Assembly (NCBI GenBank): GCA_964496695.1
Contig: CAZCBE010000002.1
Location: forward strand, 1-64,000
DNA length: 64,000 nt
DNA from: SXTU01 sp964496695
GTDB lineage: Bacteria; Verrucomicrobiota; Verrucomicrobiia; Limisphaerales; SXTU01
Direction of reading: 5' to 3'
Below the pieces are notes generated by a model. That model was not told the origin of the DNA. It worked only from the letters and a program-made list of their open reading frames with translations, and made no database searches. Both the position numbers and the translations under genes were made by a program. How positions within the stretch are numbered: position 1 is the stretch's first letter; every line of letters starts with the position of its first letter. Positions 8,522 to 17,362 of this stretch are shown here, piece after piece.

Positions 8522-9211
8522 ATGAACGAGTGGATTTTTTTCCAAGGTGACACCTCGCTGGCGCCGCCGAACATCCCGGCCGTCGTCCTGGGCCTGCTGT
8601 TGTCCTTCCTGCTGGGCCAGACGCTGGCGTGGACCTACATGCTCACGCACGCCGGCCTGAGCTACTCGCGCTCCTTCGTGAACGCGCTTGTCGTCACGCC
8701 CGTCATCGTCTCGCTGGTGATGACCGTGCTCTCGAACAACATCGTCACCGCATTCGGCATGATGGCGGTGTTCGCCATCGTGCGCTTCCGCAACATCTTG
8801 CGCGACACGCTGGACACCACCTTCGTGCTCACGTCCATCTTCATTGGCATGGGCTGCGGCACCCAGAAGTTCTCCACCACCATTGTCGGCGCGGGCATCA
8901 TCTTCATCCTGATGGTCTATCTGTGGGCCACGAACTTTGGTGCGCGGCACCGGTTTGACCTCATCCTGAACCTCCACTGGGCCCGTTCGCAGAGCGAATT
9001 GAACGACCTCAGCGTGCTGCTCAACCGCCACGCGCGAAAGGTCCATCTCGCCAGCCAGCGTTCGCATCAGGGCTATGAAGGGGCGGATTTCTCCTTCCGC
9101 CTCCTGCTCCGCGACCCGGCCCGGGCCGATGAACTGGTGAGCGAAGTCACCGCCCTCGAAGGCGCCTCGCAGGTCACCTCGCTCAAGGCCGAGGACGAAT
9201 CGGAGTTGTAA
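8522..9211 (+). CDS. DUF4956 membrane protein, VTC partner
   Basis: The 229-residue product has about four membrane helices in its first 145 residues (IPAVVLGLLLSFLLGQTLAW, NALVVTPVIVSLVMTVL, TFVLTSIFIGMGCG, GAGIIFILMVYLW) with the family motif FGMMAVFAIVRFRN, then a soluble C-terminal domain with an ACT-like look (FSFRLLLRDPARADELVSEV). DUF4956 proteins accompany VTC proteins in many bacteria. A strong hairpin terminator follows 21 bp after the stop, so this gene ends the operon. Confidence 0.88.
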   Translation: MNEWIFFQGDTSLAPPNIPAVVLGLLLSFLLGQTLAWTYMLTHAGLSYSRSFVNALVVTPVIVSLVMTVLSNNIVTAFGMMAVFAIVRFRNILRDTLDTTFVLTSIFIGMGCGTQKFSTTIVGAGIIFILMVYLWATNFGARHRFDLILNLHWARSQSELNDLSVLLNRHARKVHLASQRSHQGYEGADFSFRLLLRDPARADELVSEVTALEGASQVTSLKAEDESEL

Positions 9212-9232
9212 CCGGCTCCTGGCATCACGATC

Positions 9233-9265
9233 AGCCCGCGCAGGCGACTGCGCGGGCTTTCGTTT
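9233..9265 (+). terminator. Rho-independent terminator after the VTC/DUF4956 operon
   Basis: AGCCCGCGCAG, loop GCGA, CTGCGCGGGCT form a perfect 11 bp GC-rich stem, followed by TTCGTTT. It lies 21 bp after the DUF4956 stop codon and before the next gene at 9332. Confidence 0.85.
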
Positions 9266-9331
9266 GCCCCTGTCCCGTGAATCGCGCCGGTTTCTGAATA
9301 CGCTCCGTCGCTGGCCAGTCACTACCGGCGC

Positions 9332-10123
9332 ATGACGAACGCCACCCGACCGTTGCCCGCCTCTTTTCGACAGGCCTTCACCCTGATCGAGTTGCTGGTG
9401 GTCATTGCCATCATCGCCATCCTCGCCGGGATGCTGCTCCCGGCCCTGGCCAAGGCCAAGGCCAAGGCCGTAGGTTCCAAGTGCCTGAACAACTACAAGC
9501 AAATCGCCCTGGCCTACAAGCTCTACAACGACGAACACGACGGGGTCTTGACGCCGTTCGTTTCGCCTGGCGCCCCGTCGGCACCCGCCCTCGTGGTTCG
9601 CAATCCGGCCACGGCGGACACTTGGTGGCCTGACCAGCTCAAGCGTTTTTCCGCGCCTGACAAAATGCTGTTCCAATGTCCCAAGCAACCGGTGGGCTGG
9701 ACCTCGAACGATTTTGGCATCGGCTTGAGCCAGCCACAGTTGGGATGGAGCGGATACACCCCCAGCACCCGGCTCCGTGAGTTGAACGTGAACAAGCCCT
9801 CGGAAACCGTGGTGTTCGCGGACTCCGCCTTCGGCGTCCCCGCCTCCTGGGCGACCGAGACGGACCCGGCCAACTGGCAGGGCCAGCAAGGTTCTTCGGT
9901 GAACCCGAACGAACGGATCAGCTTTGACACTCCGGCTGCGGGCGGCAGCTTTACCCAGCCATTTTCACGCCGCGTCATCAGCCGCCACGAGGGCAAGACC
10001 ACCACCGGCTGGGTGGATGGCCACGCGGAAACAGTTCTCGCCAGGTCGCTGGGATTCCTGATTGCAGGCACCGCCACCCCGAACACCAACGGTGCCCCGG
10101 ATGCCAAATGGGATTTGGAATAG
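9332..10123 (+). CDS. Prepilin-like protein with type IV pilin signal
   Basis: A 263-residue protein with the class III signal: basic leader, then FTLIELLVVIAIIAILAGML (cleavage before F, Glu at +5) and the downstream KAKAKAVGSKCLNNYKQIALAYKLYNDEHDG that typifies the G-protein/DUF1559-like pseudopilins of Planctomycetes and Verrucomicrobia. The C-terminal part carries the H-x-D/WVDGHAET motif of that family. Many paralogues exist per genome in these phyla and their role is unclear; processing by a prepilin peptidase and periplasmic display are expected. It stands alone between a terminator and the DUF1552 operon. Confidence 0.88.
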   Translation: MTNATRPLPASFRQAFTLIELLVVIAIIAILAGMLLPALAKAKAKAVGSKCLNNYKQIALAYKLYNDEHDGVLTPFVSPGAPSAPALVVRNPATADTWWPDQLKRFSAPDKMLFQCPKQPVGWTSNDFGIGLSQPQLGWSGYTPSTRLRELNVNKPSETVVFADSAFGVPASWATETDPANWQGQQGSSVNPNERISFDTPAAGGSFTQPFSRRVISRHEGKTTTGWVDGHAETVLARSLGFLIAGTATPNTNGAPDAKWDLE

Positions 10124-10176
10124 ATTCCGCCAAGTAATTCTTTGACTTCACGCCTGTCGCTCAGAACTTGAAGCCT

Positions 10177-11436
10177 ATGCTCCCCGCTTCCTCCCCCACC
10201 CGCCGCCAGTTCCTCCGCACCAGTTCGGCACTGCTGGCCTTGCCGTGGCTGGAGAGCCTCGCCGGAGCCGCGGCTGCTGCCGGGCCGCCCCGCCGCATGG
10301 TCACCGTTTGCACGGGGTTTGGTCTTTACGGGCCGTCGTTCTTCCCGGAGCAGGCCGGGCGCGATTACCAGCCCAGCGAGTATATGAAGGTGCTGGGCGA
10401 TGTGCGCAGCCAGTGCACCGTCTTCTCCGGCATCTCGCACCCGGAGATCGGCGGCGACCACGCCTCCGAGGCGTGCTTCCTCACCAGCGCCAAGCACCCC
10501 ACCGCCGGCGGCTTCCGCAACACCGTCTCGCTCGACTACGTCGCAGCCCGGCACGTCGGCAACGCCACGCGTTTCCCGCTGCTGACTCTCTCCACGCAGG
10601 AGGGCAGCCCGCTCACGCACTCCACCAGCGGCGCGGGCATCCCGGCGCTCTACAAGCCGTCGGACATCTTCGCCCGCCTCTTCCTCGCCGGCAAAGCCAG
10701 GGACGTGGAGTTGGAGATGGCCCGCCTCAAGCGCGGCCAGAGTGTGCTGGACCGCATGGGCGACCGCTTCGCTGCGCTCAAGCCCCGCCTCAGCGCGCAT
10801 GACCAGCAGCAGGTGGCCGACTACACCGAGGCCGTGCGGGACATGGAGAAGCAGTTGCAGGCCGACGAGGCCTGGGTCACGCGCCCGAAGCCGGTGATCG
10901 AGGAAGCCCCGCCAACGGACACGCTGGACCGCAGTGACAACGTGGGCCGCGCGCGCCTGCTTTTCAACCTGACCAAGCTCGCCCTGCAGACGGACTCCAC
11001 GCGCGTGGTGACGATCTTCATCAAGGGCATGGACCTCAAGCCGCCCATCGAGGGTGTGACCGAGGACCATCACGGCCTTTCGCACCACGGGCGCAACCCC
11101 GCGAAGATCGAGCAGCTCCGCATCATCGAGCGCGCGGAGATGGCCGCCTTCCGCGACTTCTTCATCGCGCTGCGCGACACGAAGGAGGGCGGTGCCAGCC
11201 TGCTCGACCAGACGCAGATCCTGCTCGGCAGCAATCTCGGCGACGCCAGCGGCCACGGCACCACCAACCTCCCGATCCTGCTCGCGGGCGGGGGCTGGAA
11301 GCACGGCACGCACATCGCCGGTGATCGCAAGAACAACACGCCGCTGGGCAAGCTCTTCGTCAGCATGCTGCAACGGCATGGGGTCGAGACCGGGCAGTTC
11401 GGCTCCGGCGTGGGGACGATTGATGGGCTGGTCTAA
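10177..11436 (+). CDS. DUF1552 protein with Tat-like signal
   Basis: A 419-residue protein starting MLPASSPTRRQFLRTSSALL, a twin-arginine-type leader followed by a hydrophobic run to about residue 36. The body matches DUF1552 (RRMVTVCTGFGLYGPSFFP, SGISHPEIGGDHASEACFLT, LGSNLGDASGHGTTNLPILL). The fold is alkaline-phosphatase/sulfatase-like, as in DUF1501, but the chemistry is unknown. DUF1552 genes nearly always pair with a DUF1592 multi-domain cytochrome, found here at 11751. The ATG at 10177 is chosen over an in-frame TTG at 10168. Confidence 0.92.
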   Translation: MLPASSPTRRQFLRTSSALLALPWLESLAGAAAAAGPPRRMVTVCTGFGLYGPSFFPEQAGRDYQPSEYMKVLGDVRSQCTVFSGISHPEIGGDHASEACFLTSAKHPTAGGFRNTVSLDYVAARHVGNATRFPLLTLSTQEGSPLTHSTSGAGIPALYKPSDIFARLFLAGKARDVELEMARLKRGQSVLDRMGDRFAALKPRLSAHDQQQVADYTEAVRDMEKQLQADEAWVTRPKPVIEEAPPTDTLDRSDNVGRARLLFNLTKLALQTDSTRVVTIFIKGMDLKPPIEGVTEDHHGLSHHGRNPAKIEQLRIIERAEMAAFRDFFIALRDTKEGGASLLDQTQILLGSNLGDASGHGTTNLPILLAGGGWKHGTHIAGDRKNNTPLGKLFVSMLQRHGVETGQFGSGVGTIDGLV

Positions 11437-11460
11437 CATTGAGGCAGGCAGCCTGTTCAC

Positions 11461-11754
11461 ATGGAGCAAAACGAGCGCAAAGGATGGCCGTGGGGACGAA
11501 GCGCGTTGGCAATCCTGCTCGCGTTGATGTTCGTCGCTGCCATTCTGCCCAGCACCGGTCGCATTGTGGTGGACCAAACGACGACGCCCCCGACGCGCAA
11601 GATTGTGGGCCAAGCCCGCGCCGGCCTTGTCCTCGTTGGTATCGTTGCCGTTCCTCTGGCCTGCATCTTTTTTGGCATGCGCCGTCGGCCGGGGCTCGAA
11701 GCTGTCGGCTGGGTTTTTCTTATCTTCATGGTCGGCTCGATATTCATTAGATGA
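11461..11754 (+). CDS. Small two-helix membrane protein
   Basis: A 97-residue protein with an N-terminal helix (ALAILLALMFVAAILP), a polar loop and a second and third hydrophobic stretch (GLVLVGIVAVPLACIFFGM, VGWVFLIFMVGSIFI). It matches no family I know. It starts 24 bp after the DUF1552 stop and its stop overlaps the DUF1592 start in an ATGA, so it is translationally coupled in this operon. Such an intervening gene is not usual in DUF1552-DUF1592 pairs. Confidence 0.7.
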   Translation: MEQNERKGWPWGRSALAILLALMFVAAILPSTGRIVVDQTTTPPTRKIVGQARAGLVLVGIVAVPLACIFFGMRRRPGLEAVGWVFLIFMVGSIFIR

Positions 11755-14255
11755 CTATGTGGTTTCTCCAGCGCATGAAGTTTCCTCGTCTCGAATTTCT
11801 CATTCTCGGCACGTTCGCGCTCGCCCACATCGCCAGCGCCCAGGACGCCGCCTCCACTTTCACCACCCGCGTCCAGCCCTTGCTCACCACCTATTGCACC
11901 GAATGTCACAGCGGTGCGAAGGCGAAGGCCCGGGTCAGCCTGAACGGTGCTCGCACCCTGGAGCAGTTGAGCGGCGAACGTGACGTGTGGTTCCGCGTGC
12001 TGGACCAGCTCGAGGCCGGCACCATGCCGCCGAAGGATGAGAAGCAGCCCACCGCGGCGGAACGCGCCGCGCTCGTGGCGTGGGTGCGCGGCGAGTTCAC
12101 CGGCGCGCTGCTGGCCAAGCAGCGGCAGGAGGGCCGCAGCAAGTTCCGCCGTCTCAGCCGCACGGAATACGCGAACACCGTGCAGGACCTGCTCGGCCTC
12201 CGGCCCACCATCGGCCTGAACCTCCCCGCCGATGGCCGCGTGGACGGTTACGACAAGGTCAGCGCCGCGCTCCCGCTCTCGGCGGTCGGCGCGGCCGGCT
12301 ACATCAAGATGACCGAGGACATGCTCTCGCGCCTCCTCCGGCCCATGCCCAAAGGCCCGCCCAAGGCCGCCCCCAAGCCCCGTCCCACCGATGACGTGGA
12401 CGACCTCCTCGGCGAGAAGAAGGCCACCAACGCCGCGCCCGCCAGCCCCTTCGACCCGACCCGCACCGTCCGCGCGCTGCCGCGCGAGAGCGAGCAGTCA
12501 AAGGGCCACATCCTCGAACTGCCCGACGGCACCAAGGTCTCCTTCAACACCGACACCACCTCCGGCCCCTTGCGCGGCTTCAACGGCCCGCGCAACCCCG
12601 GCCTGCACCGCCTGCGCATGTCGGTTTACGGCTACCAAACCGACAAGCCGCTGCCCTTCGGCATCTACGCCGGGCACACGGGCGCGTATCCGCAGATCAT
12701 CGAGCTGCTCACCGTGCTCGAAGCGCCGCCCGGTAAACCCGCCATCCTCGAAGCCGAAATCTACCTCCGCACCCCCGAGGTGAACGACCTCGTGCCGATC
12801 AGCGACAACTTCCGCCTCGTCCCCTTCGGCCTCGGCGTGCAGGTGCCGAAGAACTCGCAGGCCAGCCAGTGCCGCGGTCCCGGGCTGGCCATCCAGTGGG
12901 TCGAGATCGAGGAGCCCGCCATGCCGCTCGCGGGCGATGTCTTCCTCCGCGCCGATTTCCGCGAGATCCTGCAAGGCGGCCTGCAAAACCGCGACGTGCA
13001 GCTCAAGGCAGCCGAGGCCACGATCAAGCGCATCGGCGCGCGCTTCTTCCGCCGCGATCTCACGGCGGAGGAACTGACGCGGCTCAAGCTCACCTTCGCC
13101 GAACGCCTCGACGTGGGCAGCTCCACGGACAACGCCCTGCGCGACACCGTCATCGAGCTGATGACCGCCCCGGAGTTTCTGTGCGTGATCGAGGAGCCGG
13201 GTCCGCTGAATGACTTCGCGCTGGCCTCGCGCCTCGCCTACTTCCTCTGGAACTCCACGCCCGACGACGCGTTGCTCGACGTTGCGCGACAGGGGAAGCT
13301 CCGCGATCCCAAGGTGCTCGCCGCGCAGACCGACCGCCTGCTGAAGGACGCGAAGGCCGGGCGCTTCGTCGCCGACTTCACCGACCAGTGGCTCGGCCTG
13401 CGCGCAATTGACGACACCTCGCCCGACAGCAAGCTCTACCCGGAGTATGCGAAGAACGACCTGCTCAAGCGCTTCAGCGTGGAGGAGACGCGCGCCTTCT
13501 TCCGCCGTGTGTTGGACGAGAACCGCAGCGTGCGGGACTTCGTCGCGCCGAACTGGGCGCTGCTGAACGAGCCGCTCGCCAAGCACTACGGCGTGCCGGG
13601 CGTCACCGGCCTTGCGCTGCAAAAGGTCAGCCTCGCCGCCGACTCGCCCTACGGCGGCATCTGGACGCAGCCCGCCGTGCTGAAGGTCACCGCGAACGGC
13701 ACCTATACCTCCCCCGTGAAGCGCGGCGTGTGGGTCGCCGAGCGGCTGCTGGGCATCCCCATCCCGCCGCCGCCCCCGGACATCCCCGCCGTGGAGCCGG
13801 ACATTCGCGGCGCGAAGACCTTGCGCGAGCAGCTTGCCCTGCACAGCAGCCAGGGCTCCTGCATGGCCTGCCACGCGAAGTTCGATCCCTACGGCTTCGC
13901 GCTGGAGAGCTTCGATGTCACCGGTTCCTACCGGAAGAACTACCGCGTGCTGAACCCCGAGCGGAAGAGCGGCGCGTGGTGGACCGAGGGCTTGCCCGTG
14001 GATTGCAGCGGCAAGACGCCGACCGGCCAGACCTTCACCGACCTCCGCGAGCTGCGGAAGGTCATCGCCCAAAACCCCGCGCAGCTCGCCCGGGGCGTCA
14101 CCCGCCACCTCGTCACCTACGCCACCGGTGCCCCCGCCACCCGCCTCGACCAGCCGGCCATCGAAGCCATCGCCCAGAGCGCTGCGAAGGATGATTACGG
14201 CCTGCGCTCCCTCATCCACGCCATCGTCCAGAGCGAGCTGTTCCGCTCCAAGTAA
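11751..14255 (+). CDS. DUF1592-family multi-domain cytochrome (DUF1587/1592/1588/1585)
   Basis: An 834-residue secreted protein: signal peptide to about residue 27, an N-terminal cytochrome-like domain with CTECHSG, the DUF1587 motif KFRRLSRTEYANTVQDLLG, a carbohydrate-binding-like insert, then the DUF1592 region (LASRLAYFLWNSTPDDALL), DUF1588 with CMACHAKFDPYGFALESFD, and a C-terminal DUF1585 segment. Both haem motifs are intact. The family is expanded in Planctomycetes and Verrucomicrobia and is proposed to act with DUF1552 proteins in periplasmic redox chemistry on complex substrates; the substrate is unknown. The gene is coupled by ATGA overlap to the preceding small membrane protein. Confidence 0.92.
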   Translation: MTMWFLQRMKFPRLEFLILGTFALAHIASAQDAASTFTTRVQPLLTTYCTECHSGAKAKARVSLNGARTLEQLSGERDVWFRVLDQLEAGTMPPKDEKQPTAAERAALVAWVRGEFTGALLAKQRQEGRSKFRRLSRTEYANTVQDLLGLRPTIGLNLPADGRVDGYDKVSAALPLSAVGAAGYIKMTEDMLSRLLRPMPKGPPKAAPKPRPTDDVDDLLGEKKATNAAPASPFDPTRTVRALPRESEQSKGHILELPDGTKVSFNTDTTSGPLRGFNGPRNPGLHRLRMSVYGYQTDKPLPFGIYAGHTGAYPQIIELLTVLEAPPGKPAILEAEIYLRTPEVNDLVPISDNFRLVPFGLGVQVPKNSQASQCRGPGLAIQWVEIEEPAMPLAGDVFLRADFREILQGGLQNRDVQLKAAEATIKRIGARFFRRDLTAEELTRLKLTFAERLDVGSSTDNALRDTVIELMTAPEFLCVIEEPGPLNDFALASRLAYFLWNSTPDDALLDVARQGKLRDPKVLAAQTDRLLKDAKAGRFVADFTDQWLGLRAIDDTSPDSKLYPEYAKNDLLKRFSVEETRAFFRRVLDENRSVRDFVAPNWALLNEPLAKHYGVPGVTGLALQKVSLAADSPYGGIWTQPAVLKVTANGTYTSPVKRGVWVAERLLGIPIPPPPPDIPAVEPDIRGAKTLREQLALHSSQGSCMACHAKFDPYGFALESFDVTGSYRKNYRVLNPERKSGAWWTEGLPVDCSGKTPTGQTFTDLRELRKVIAQNPAQLARGVTRHLVTYATGAPATRLDQPAIEAIAQSAAKDDYGLRSLIHAIVQSELFRSK

Positions 14256-14259
14256 AGTG

Positions 14260-14281
14260 AAGCGGACACTCCTGTCCGCTT
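14260..14281. terminator. Hairpin after the DUF1592 gene
   Basis: AAGCGGACA, loop CTCC, TGTCCGCTT make a perfect 9 bp stem starting 5 bp after the stop codon. It lacks a T run. Its design (AAGCG stem arms) resembles the palindromes of the adjoining 102 bp array, so it may be a degenerate array relative that now also serves as terminator. Confidence 0.5.
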
Positions 14282-14995
14282 TCAGCGGCGCGCGGCATTC
14301 ATGCCGCTTCAGCGTTCGTGGCACTTGGGTGAACTTACGCTCTACGGCATTCGCACCTTGAAGCGACGTGAACGTCGCACTCCTCAGCGGCGCGCGGCAT
14401 TTATGCCGCTTCAGCGTTCGTAGCATTTTGGTGAACTTACGCTCTACGGCGTTCGCACGTTGAAGCGACGTAAACGTCGCGGTTCTCAGCGGCGCGCGGC
14501 ATTCATGCCGCTTCAGCGTTCGTAGCATTTTGGTGAACTTACGCTCTTCGGTGTTCGCACCTTGAAGCGACGTAAACGTCGCGGTCCTCAGTGGCGCGCG
14601 GCATTTATGCCGCTTCAGCGTTCGTAGCATTTTGGTGAACTTACGCTCTACGGCATTCGCACCTTGAAGCGACGTAAACGTCGCGGTCCTCAGAGGCGCG
14701 CGGCATTCATGCCGCTTCACCGTCCGTATCACTTTGGTGAACCCACGCTTTACGGCGTTCGCACGTTGAAGCGACGTATACGTCGCGCTCCTCAGCGGCG
14801 CGCGGCATTGATGCCGCTTCAACGTTCGTAGCATTTTGGTGAACTTACGCTCTACGGCATTCGCACCTTGAAGCGACGTGAACGTCGTGGTCCTCGGCGG
14901 CGCGCGGCATTCATGCCGCTTCAGCGTTCGTAGCACTTGGGTGAACTCACGCTCTGCGGCGTTCGCATGTTGAAGCGACGTGAACGTCGCGGTCC
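14282..14995. repeat. Seven tandem copies of a 102 bp double-palindrome unit
   Basis: Units start at 14282, 14384, 14486, 14588, 14690, 14792 and 14894, an exact 102 bp period. Each contains GCGGCATnnATGCCGC followed about 55 bp later by GCGACGTnnACGTCGC. Most differences between units fall in the two central bases of each palindrome, while stems are kept. Because 102 is a multiple of three, the minus strand is open through all copies (34-residue repeat, CRAPLRTATFTSLQ core), but no start, ribosome site or known family supports translation. The array fills the space between the DUF1592 and DUF1501 genes together with a pyrimidine-rich leader at 14996-15139. Confidence 0.95.
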
Positions 14996-15139
14996 GCCCG
15001 CGCTCGCGCCCTTCGCCTGTGCCATATCTCTTCTCCCAATCTTTCTGACCCCATCTTTCTGACCCTTCCCGTCCTTCCCCTGAATCGCCTTCCCCCACCC
15101 GCCGTCCGAACTTCATCCCGTTCGCGCGGGCTTTTCTGA

Positions 15140-16525
15140 ATGAGACGCATCTATCCGGGTTGTGACGAGTTCCGTCGGCTGAGCATGTCCCGGCGGGGCT
15201 TTGTCCACGCCGGCATGTTGGGCACGGCGGGCCTGACGCTCTCCAACCTCCTCCGCGCCGAGGCCCAGGCCAGGCCCGGCTCCGCCAAGCGCCAGAACTC
15301 CGTCATCATCCTCTACCAGCGCGGCGGCCCGCCGCAGCACGAGACCTGGGACCCGAAGCCCAACGCGCCCATCGAGTTCCGCGGCGAGTTCAACCCCATC
15401 TCGACCAGTGTCCCCGGCATCCACATCTGCGAACACCTGCCCTTGTCCGCCAAGGTCATGGACAAGTTCGCCATCATCCGCAGCATCTCCCACCGCAAGG
15501 AGGACGGCGGCGTGGACCATTCCAACGGCGACCAGATCGTCTTCACCGGCAAGAAATACGGGCCCAACGAAAGCATCAACGCGCACCCGAGCATCGGGTC
15601 CATCGTGGCCAAGCAGCTCCAGCATCAGAACCCGTCGCTGCCGGCCTACGTGATGATCCCGAAGATGATCCCCGGCACCGGCTCCGCCTACCTCGGCTCG
15701 AAGTGCCTGCCCTTCGAGACCGGCGTGGACCCCGCGAATCCCGGCCCCTTCGCCCTGCCGAACTTCACGCTCACCGACGGCCTCACCGTCAACCGCCTCA
15801 CCGACCGGCGCGGGCTCGTCGAGGGCCTCGACCGCGTGCGCCGCGAGATGGATGCCAACGGCGAGATCCAGGCCGTGGACGACTTCACCCGCCAGGCGTG
15901 GGACATCCTCGGCAGCGACGCCGCGCGCAAGGCCTTCGACCTCGACGCCGAACCCGCCGCCCTCCGCAACCGCTACGGCTTCACCACCCAGTTCCGCAGC
16001 CGCGTGCGCGCCGGTGGGGATGCGCCCGGCTGGACGCAGCGCGTGCTGCTCGCGCGCCGTCTTGTCGAGGCCGGCGTGCGGCTTGTCACCGTGGACCTGC
16101 GCTGGTGGGACACGCACGAGGACAATTTCTGGTCCATGAAGGAGTGCTTCCTCCCGCGCTTCGACCAGTGCTACTCCGCGCTCATCGAGGACCTGCACCA
16201 GCGCGGGATGCTCGATACCACGATGGTCCTGGCCTGGGGCGAGCACGGCCGCACCCCGCGCATCAACGCGGCGGCGGGCCGCGACCACTGGGGCAACCTC
16301 ATGTCCATCGCCATGGCCGGCGGCGGCATCAAGGGCGGCCGCGTCGTCGGCGCTTCTGATGCGAAGGGCGCGGAACCCGTGGACGCGATGAAAATCCCCC
16401 ACGACGTCCTCGCCACCCTCTACCGCCACCTCGGCGTGGATACCACCACCGACTACCTCGACCACCAAGGCAGACCGTTCCCGGTGCTCTCCCACGGCAA
16501 GCCGATTGACGAGTTGTTTGTGTGA
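15140..16525 (+). CDS. DUF1501 protein
   Basis: A 461-residue protein with an N-terminal CDEFRRLSMSRRGFVHAGML leader typical of Tat-exported DUF1501 proteins, then SVIILYQRGGPPQHETWDPK, GVDHSNGDQIVFTGKK and a late WGEHGRTPRINAAAGRDHWG. The fold is sulfatase/alkaline-phosphatase-like, and the last motif carries the conserved H and D of the family. Activity is not established. DUF1501 genes usually follow a DUF1549/DUF1553 cytochrome; here the upstream neighbour is instead the 102 bp array. The ATG at 15140 is preferred over 15185 because the CDEFRRLS segment is conserved in the family. Confidence 0.93.
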   Translation: MRRIYPGCDEFRRLSMSRRGFVHAGMLGTAGLTLSNLLRAEAQARPGSAKRQNSVIILYQRGGPPQHETWDPKPNAPIEFRGEFNPISTSVPGIHICEHLPLSAKVMDKFAIIRSISHRKEDGGVDHSNGDQIVFTGKKYGPNESINAHPSIGSIVAKQLQHQNPSLPAYVMIPKMIPGTGSAYLGSKCLPFETGVDPANPGPFALPNFTLTDGLTVNRLTDRRGLVEGLDRVRREMDANGEIQAVDDFTRQAWDILGSDAARKAFDLDAEPAALRNRYGFTTQFRSRVRAGGDAPGWTQRVLLARRLVEAGVRLVTVDLRWWDTHEDNFWSMKECFLPRFDQCYSALIEDLHQRGMLDTTMVLAWGEHGRTPRINAAAGRDHWGNLMSIAMAGGGIKGGRVVGASDAKGAEPVDAMKIPHDVLATLYRHLGVDTTTDYLDHQGRPFPVLSHGKPIDELFV

Positions 16526-16672
16526 GGGCGATGCAGTGGCGGAGCGCGGGTCTGTGACCCGCAGCAACTCGCGATCTTCCGAGGACTCCCCAAAGCTTCA
16601 GGAAAGACATGGATTACGGAAACGGGATCTTTGTCTTGGTTGAATCTTCGGGTTTCGCTTCCGGTTCAACGT

Positions 16673-16808
16673 GGGTAGCACAGGCTACCAGCCTGTGCCG
16701 TCCGGCCACTGGCCGGACGGAACGGCGAGCTGGCCACCCATCCACTTGAGGCGTCAAACCAGTTCGCGCGTCGTCGTCATTCCGAGTGGCTGGTAGCCTG
16801 TGCTACCC
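16673..16808. repeat. 136 bp element with perfect 21 bp terminal inverted repeats
   Basis: The ends begin GGGTAGCACAGGCTACCAGC and are repeated without mismatch as the complement at 16788-16808. The arms are themselves partly self-complementary (CAGGCTACCAGCCTG). Inside, CCGTCCGGCCACTGGCCGGACGG is another palindrome. No coding capacity. Confidence 0.88.
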
Positions 16809-16837
16809 GGCGGCTGCGCCGCCCGCGATGGCCGCCA

Positions 16838-17098
16838 GACCACCAAATGAGACACCTAGACCACCTGACGCGGCATCTGGACGCCGTCCAGCTCATGCAT
16901 TTGGTGGTCTGGCCCCCATCCTGACCGGTCCGGATGCCATCGCGGCCGGTCTAGGTCTTATCGCGGGTGGTCAATACCCCATCGCGGGTGGTCCAGATGC
17001 CGCGCCGGGTGGTCCAACCCCTCTCCCGACCGGTCTAGGTGCCAAAACGGCTGGTCTAGCCCACTTGCCGGGTGCCCGACGCCCTGAATTGGGTGGTC
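16838..17098. repeat. 21 bp-phased GGTC array with an inverted arm
   Basis: GGTC occurs at 16906, 16927, 16948, 16969, 16990, 17011, 17032, 17053 and 17095, each 21 bp (or 42 bp) apart; the phase at 17074 is degenerate. Upstream, the complement GACC occurs at 16838 and 16859 with the same spacing and a degenerate GACG at 16880. A perfect 16 bp inverted pair (GCCAGACCACCAAATG and its complement) joins the two arms. The spacers between GGTC boxes differ (for example GATGCCATCGCGGCC, ACCCCATCGCGGGT), so this is a phased box array rather than a simple satellite. Confidence 0.88.
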
Positions 17099-17150
17099 AA
17101 CGGACGATTGTGGCCCACCGGGCAGAGCTACGGCGTGGCTCAGGCTTCCC

Positions 17151-17362
17151 CCAACGCCAACGGCGTTACGCCCTCCAGCCCAGGGTTGCCGGAGGCTACC
17201 CTGGGAACTGTGCGATGGATGGGCCAACCCCAACGGGGTTGCGGCGCGTTCGGGTAGCGTGGCCACAACCCCGTTGGGGTTGTGAATTCTCTGCCATTGT
17301 TTACCCAAGGTAGGCGCTCTGCGCCAACCTTGGGCTGGAGGCCGGAACGCCGTTGGCGTTCC
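17151..17362. repeat. Nested palindromes upstream of the OLD-like gene
   Basis: An outer pair (AACGCCAACGGCGTT at the left, AACGCCGTTGGCGTT at the right), a middle pair (CCTCCAGCCCAGGGTTG with CAACCTTGGGCTGGAGG) and an inner pair (CAACCCCAACGGGGTTG with CAACCCCGTTGGGGTTG) are arranged symmetrically, so the whole block could fold as one long hairpin. Confidence 0.8.

Noticed and set aside
14282..14995. CRISPR array
   Set aside because: The full 102 bp unit is repeated with little change; there are no unique spacers and no cas genes.
12498..15116. 872-codon minus-strand open frame across the DUF1592 gene and the 102 bp array
   Set aside because: Most of it is the antisense of a well-supported gene; GC-rich DNA leaves long antisense frames open, and the repeat part stays open only because 102 is divisible by three.
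15113..16567. 484-codon minus-strand frame
   Set aside because: It is the complement of the DUF1501 gene, whose family motifs are clear on the plus strand.
16838..17098. CRISPR or iteron-type replication origin
   Set aside because: Boxes are only 4 bp with 17 bp variable parts, no cas or rep gene is near, and there is no AT-rich region or DnaA box.
16786..17313. 175-codon plus-strand frame over the 21 bp array
   Set aside because: Seven-residue periodicity follows from the 21 bp phase; no start signal, no family, and it runs through TIR and palindrome sequences.
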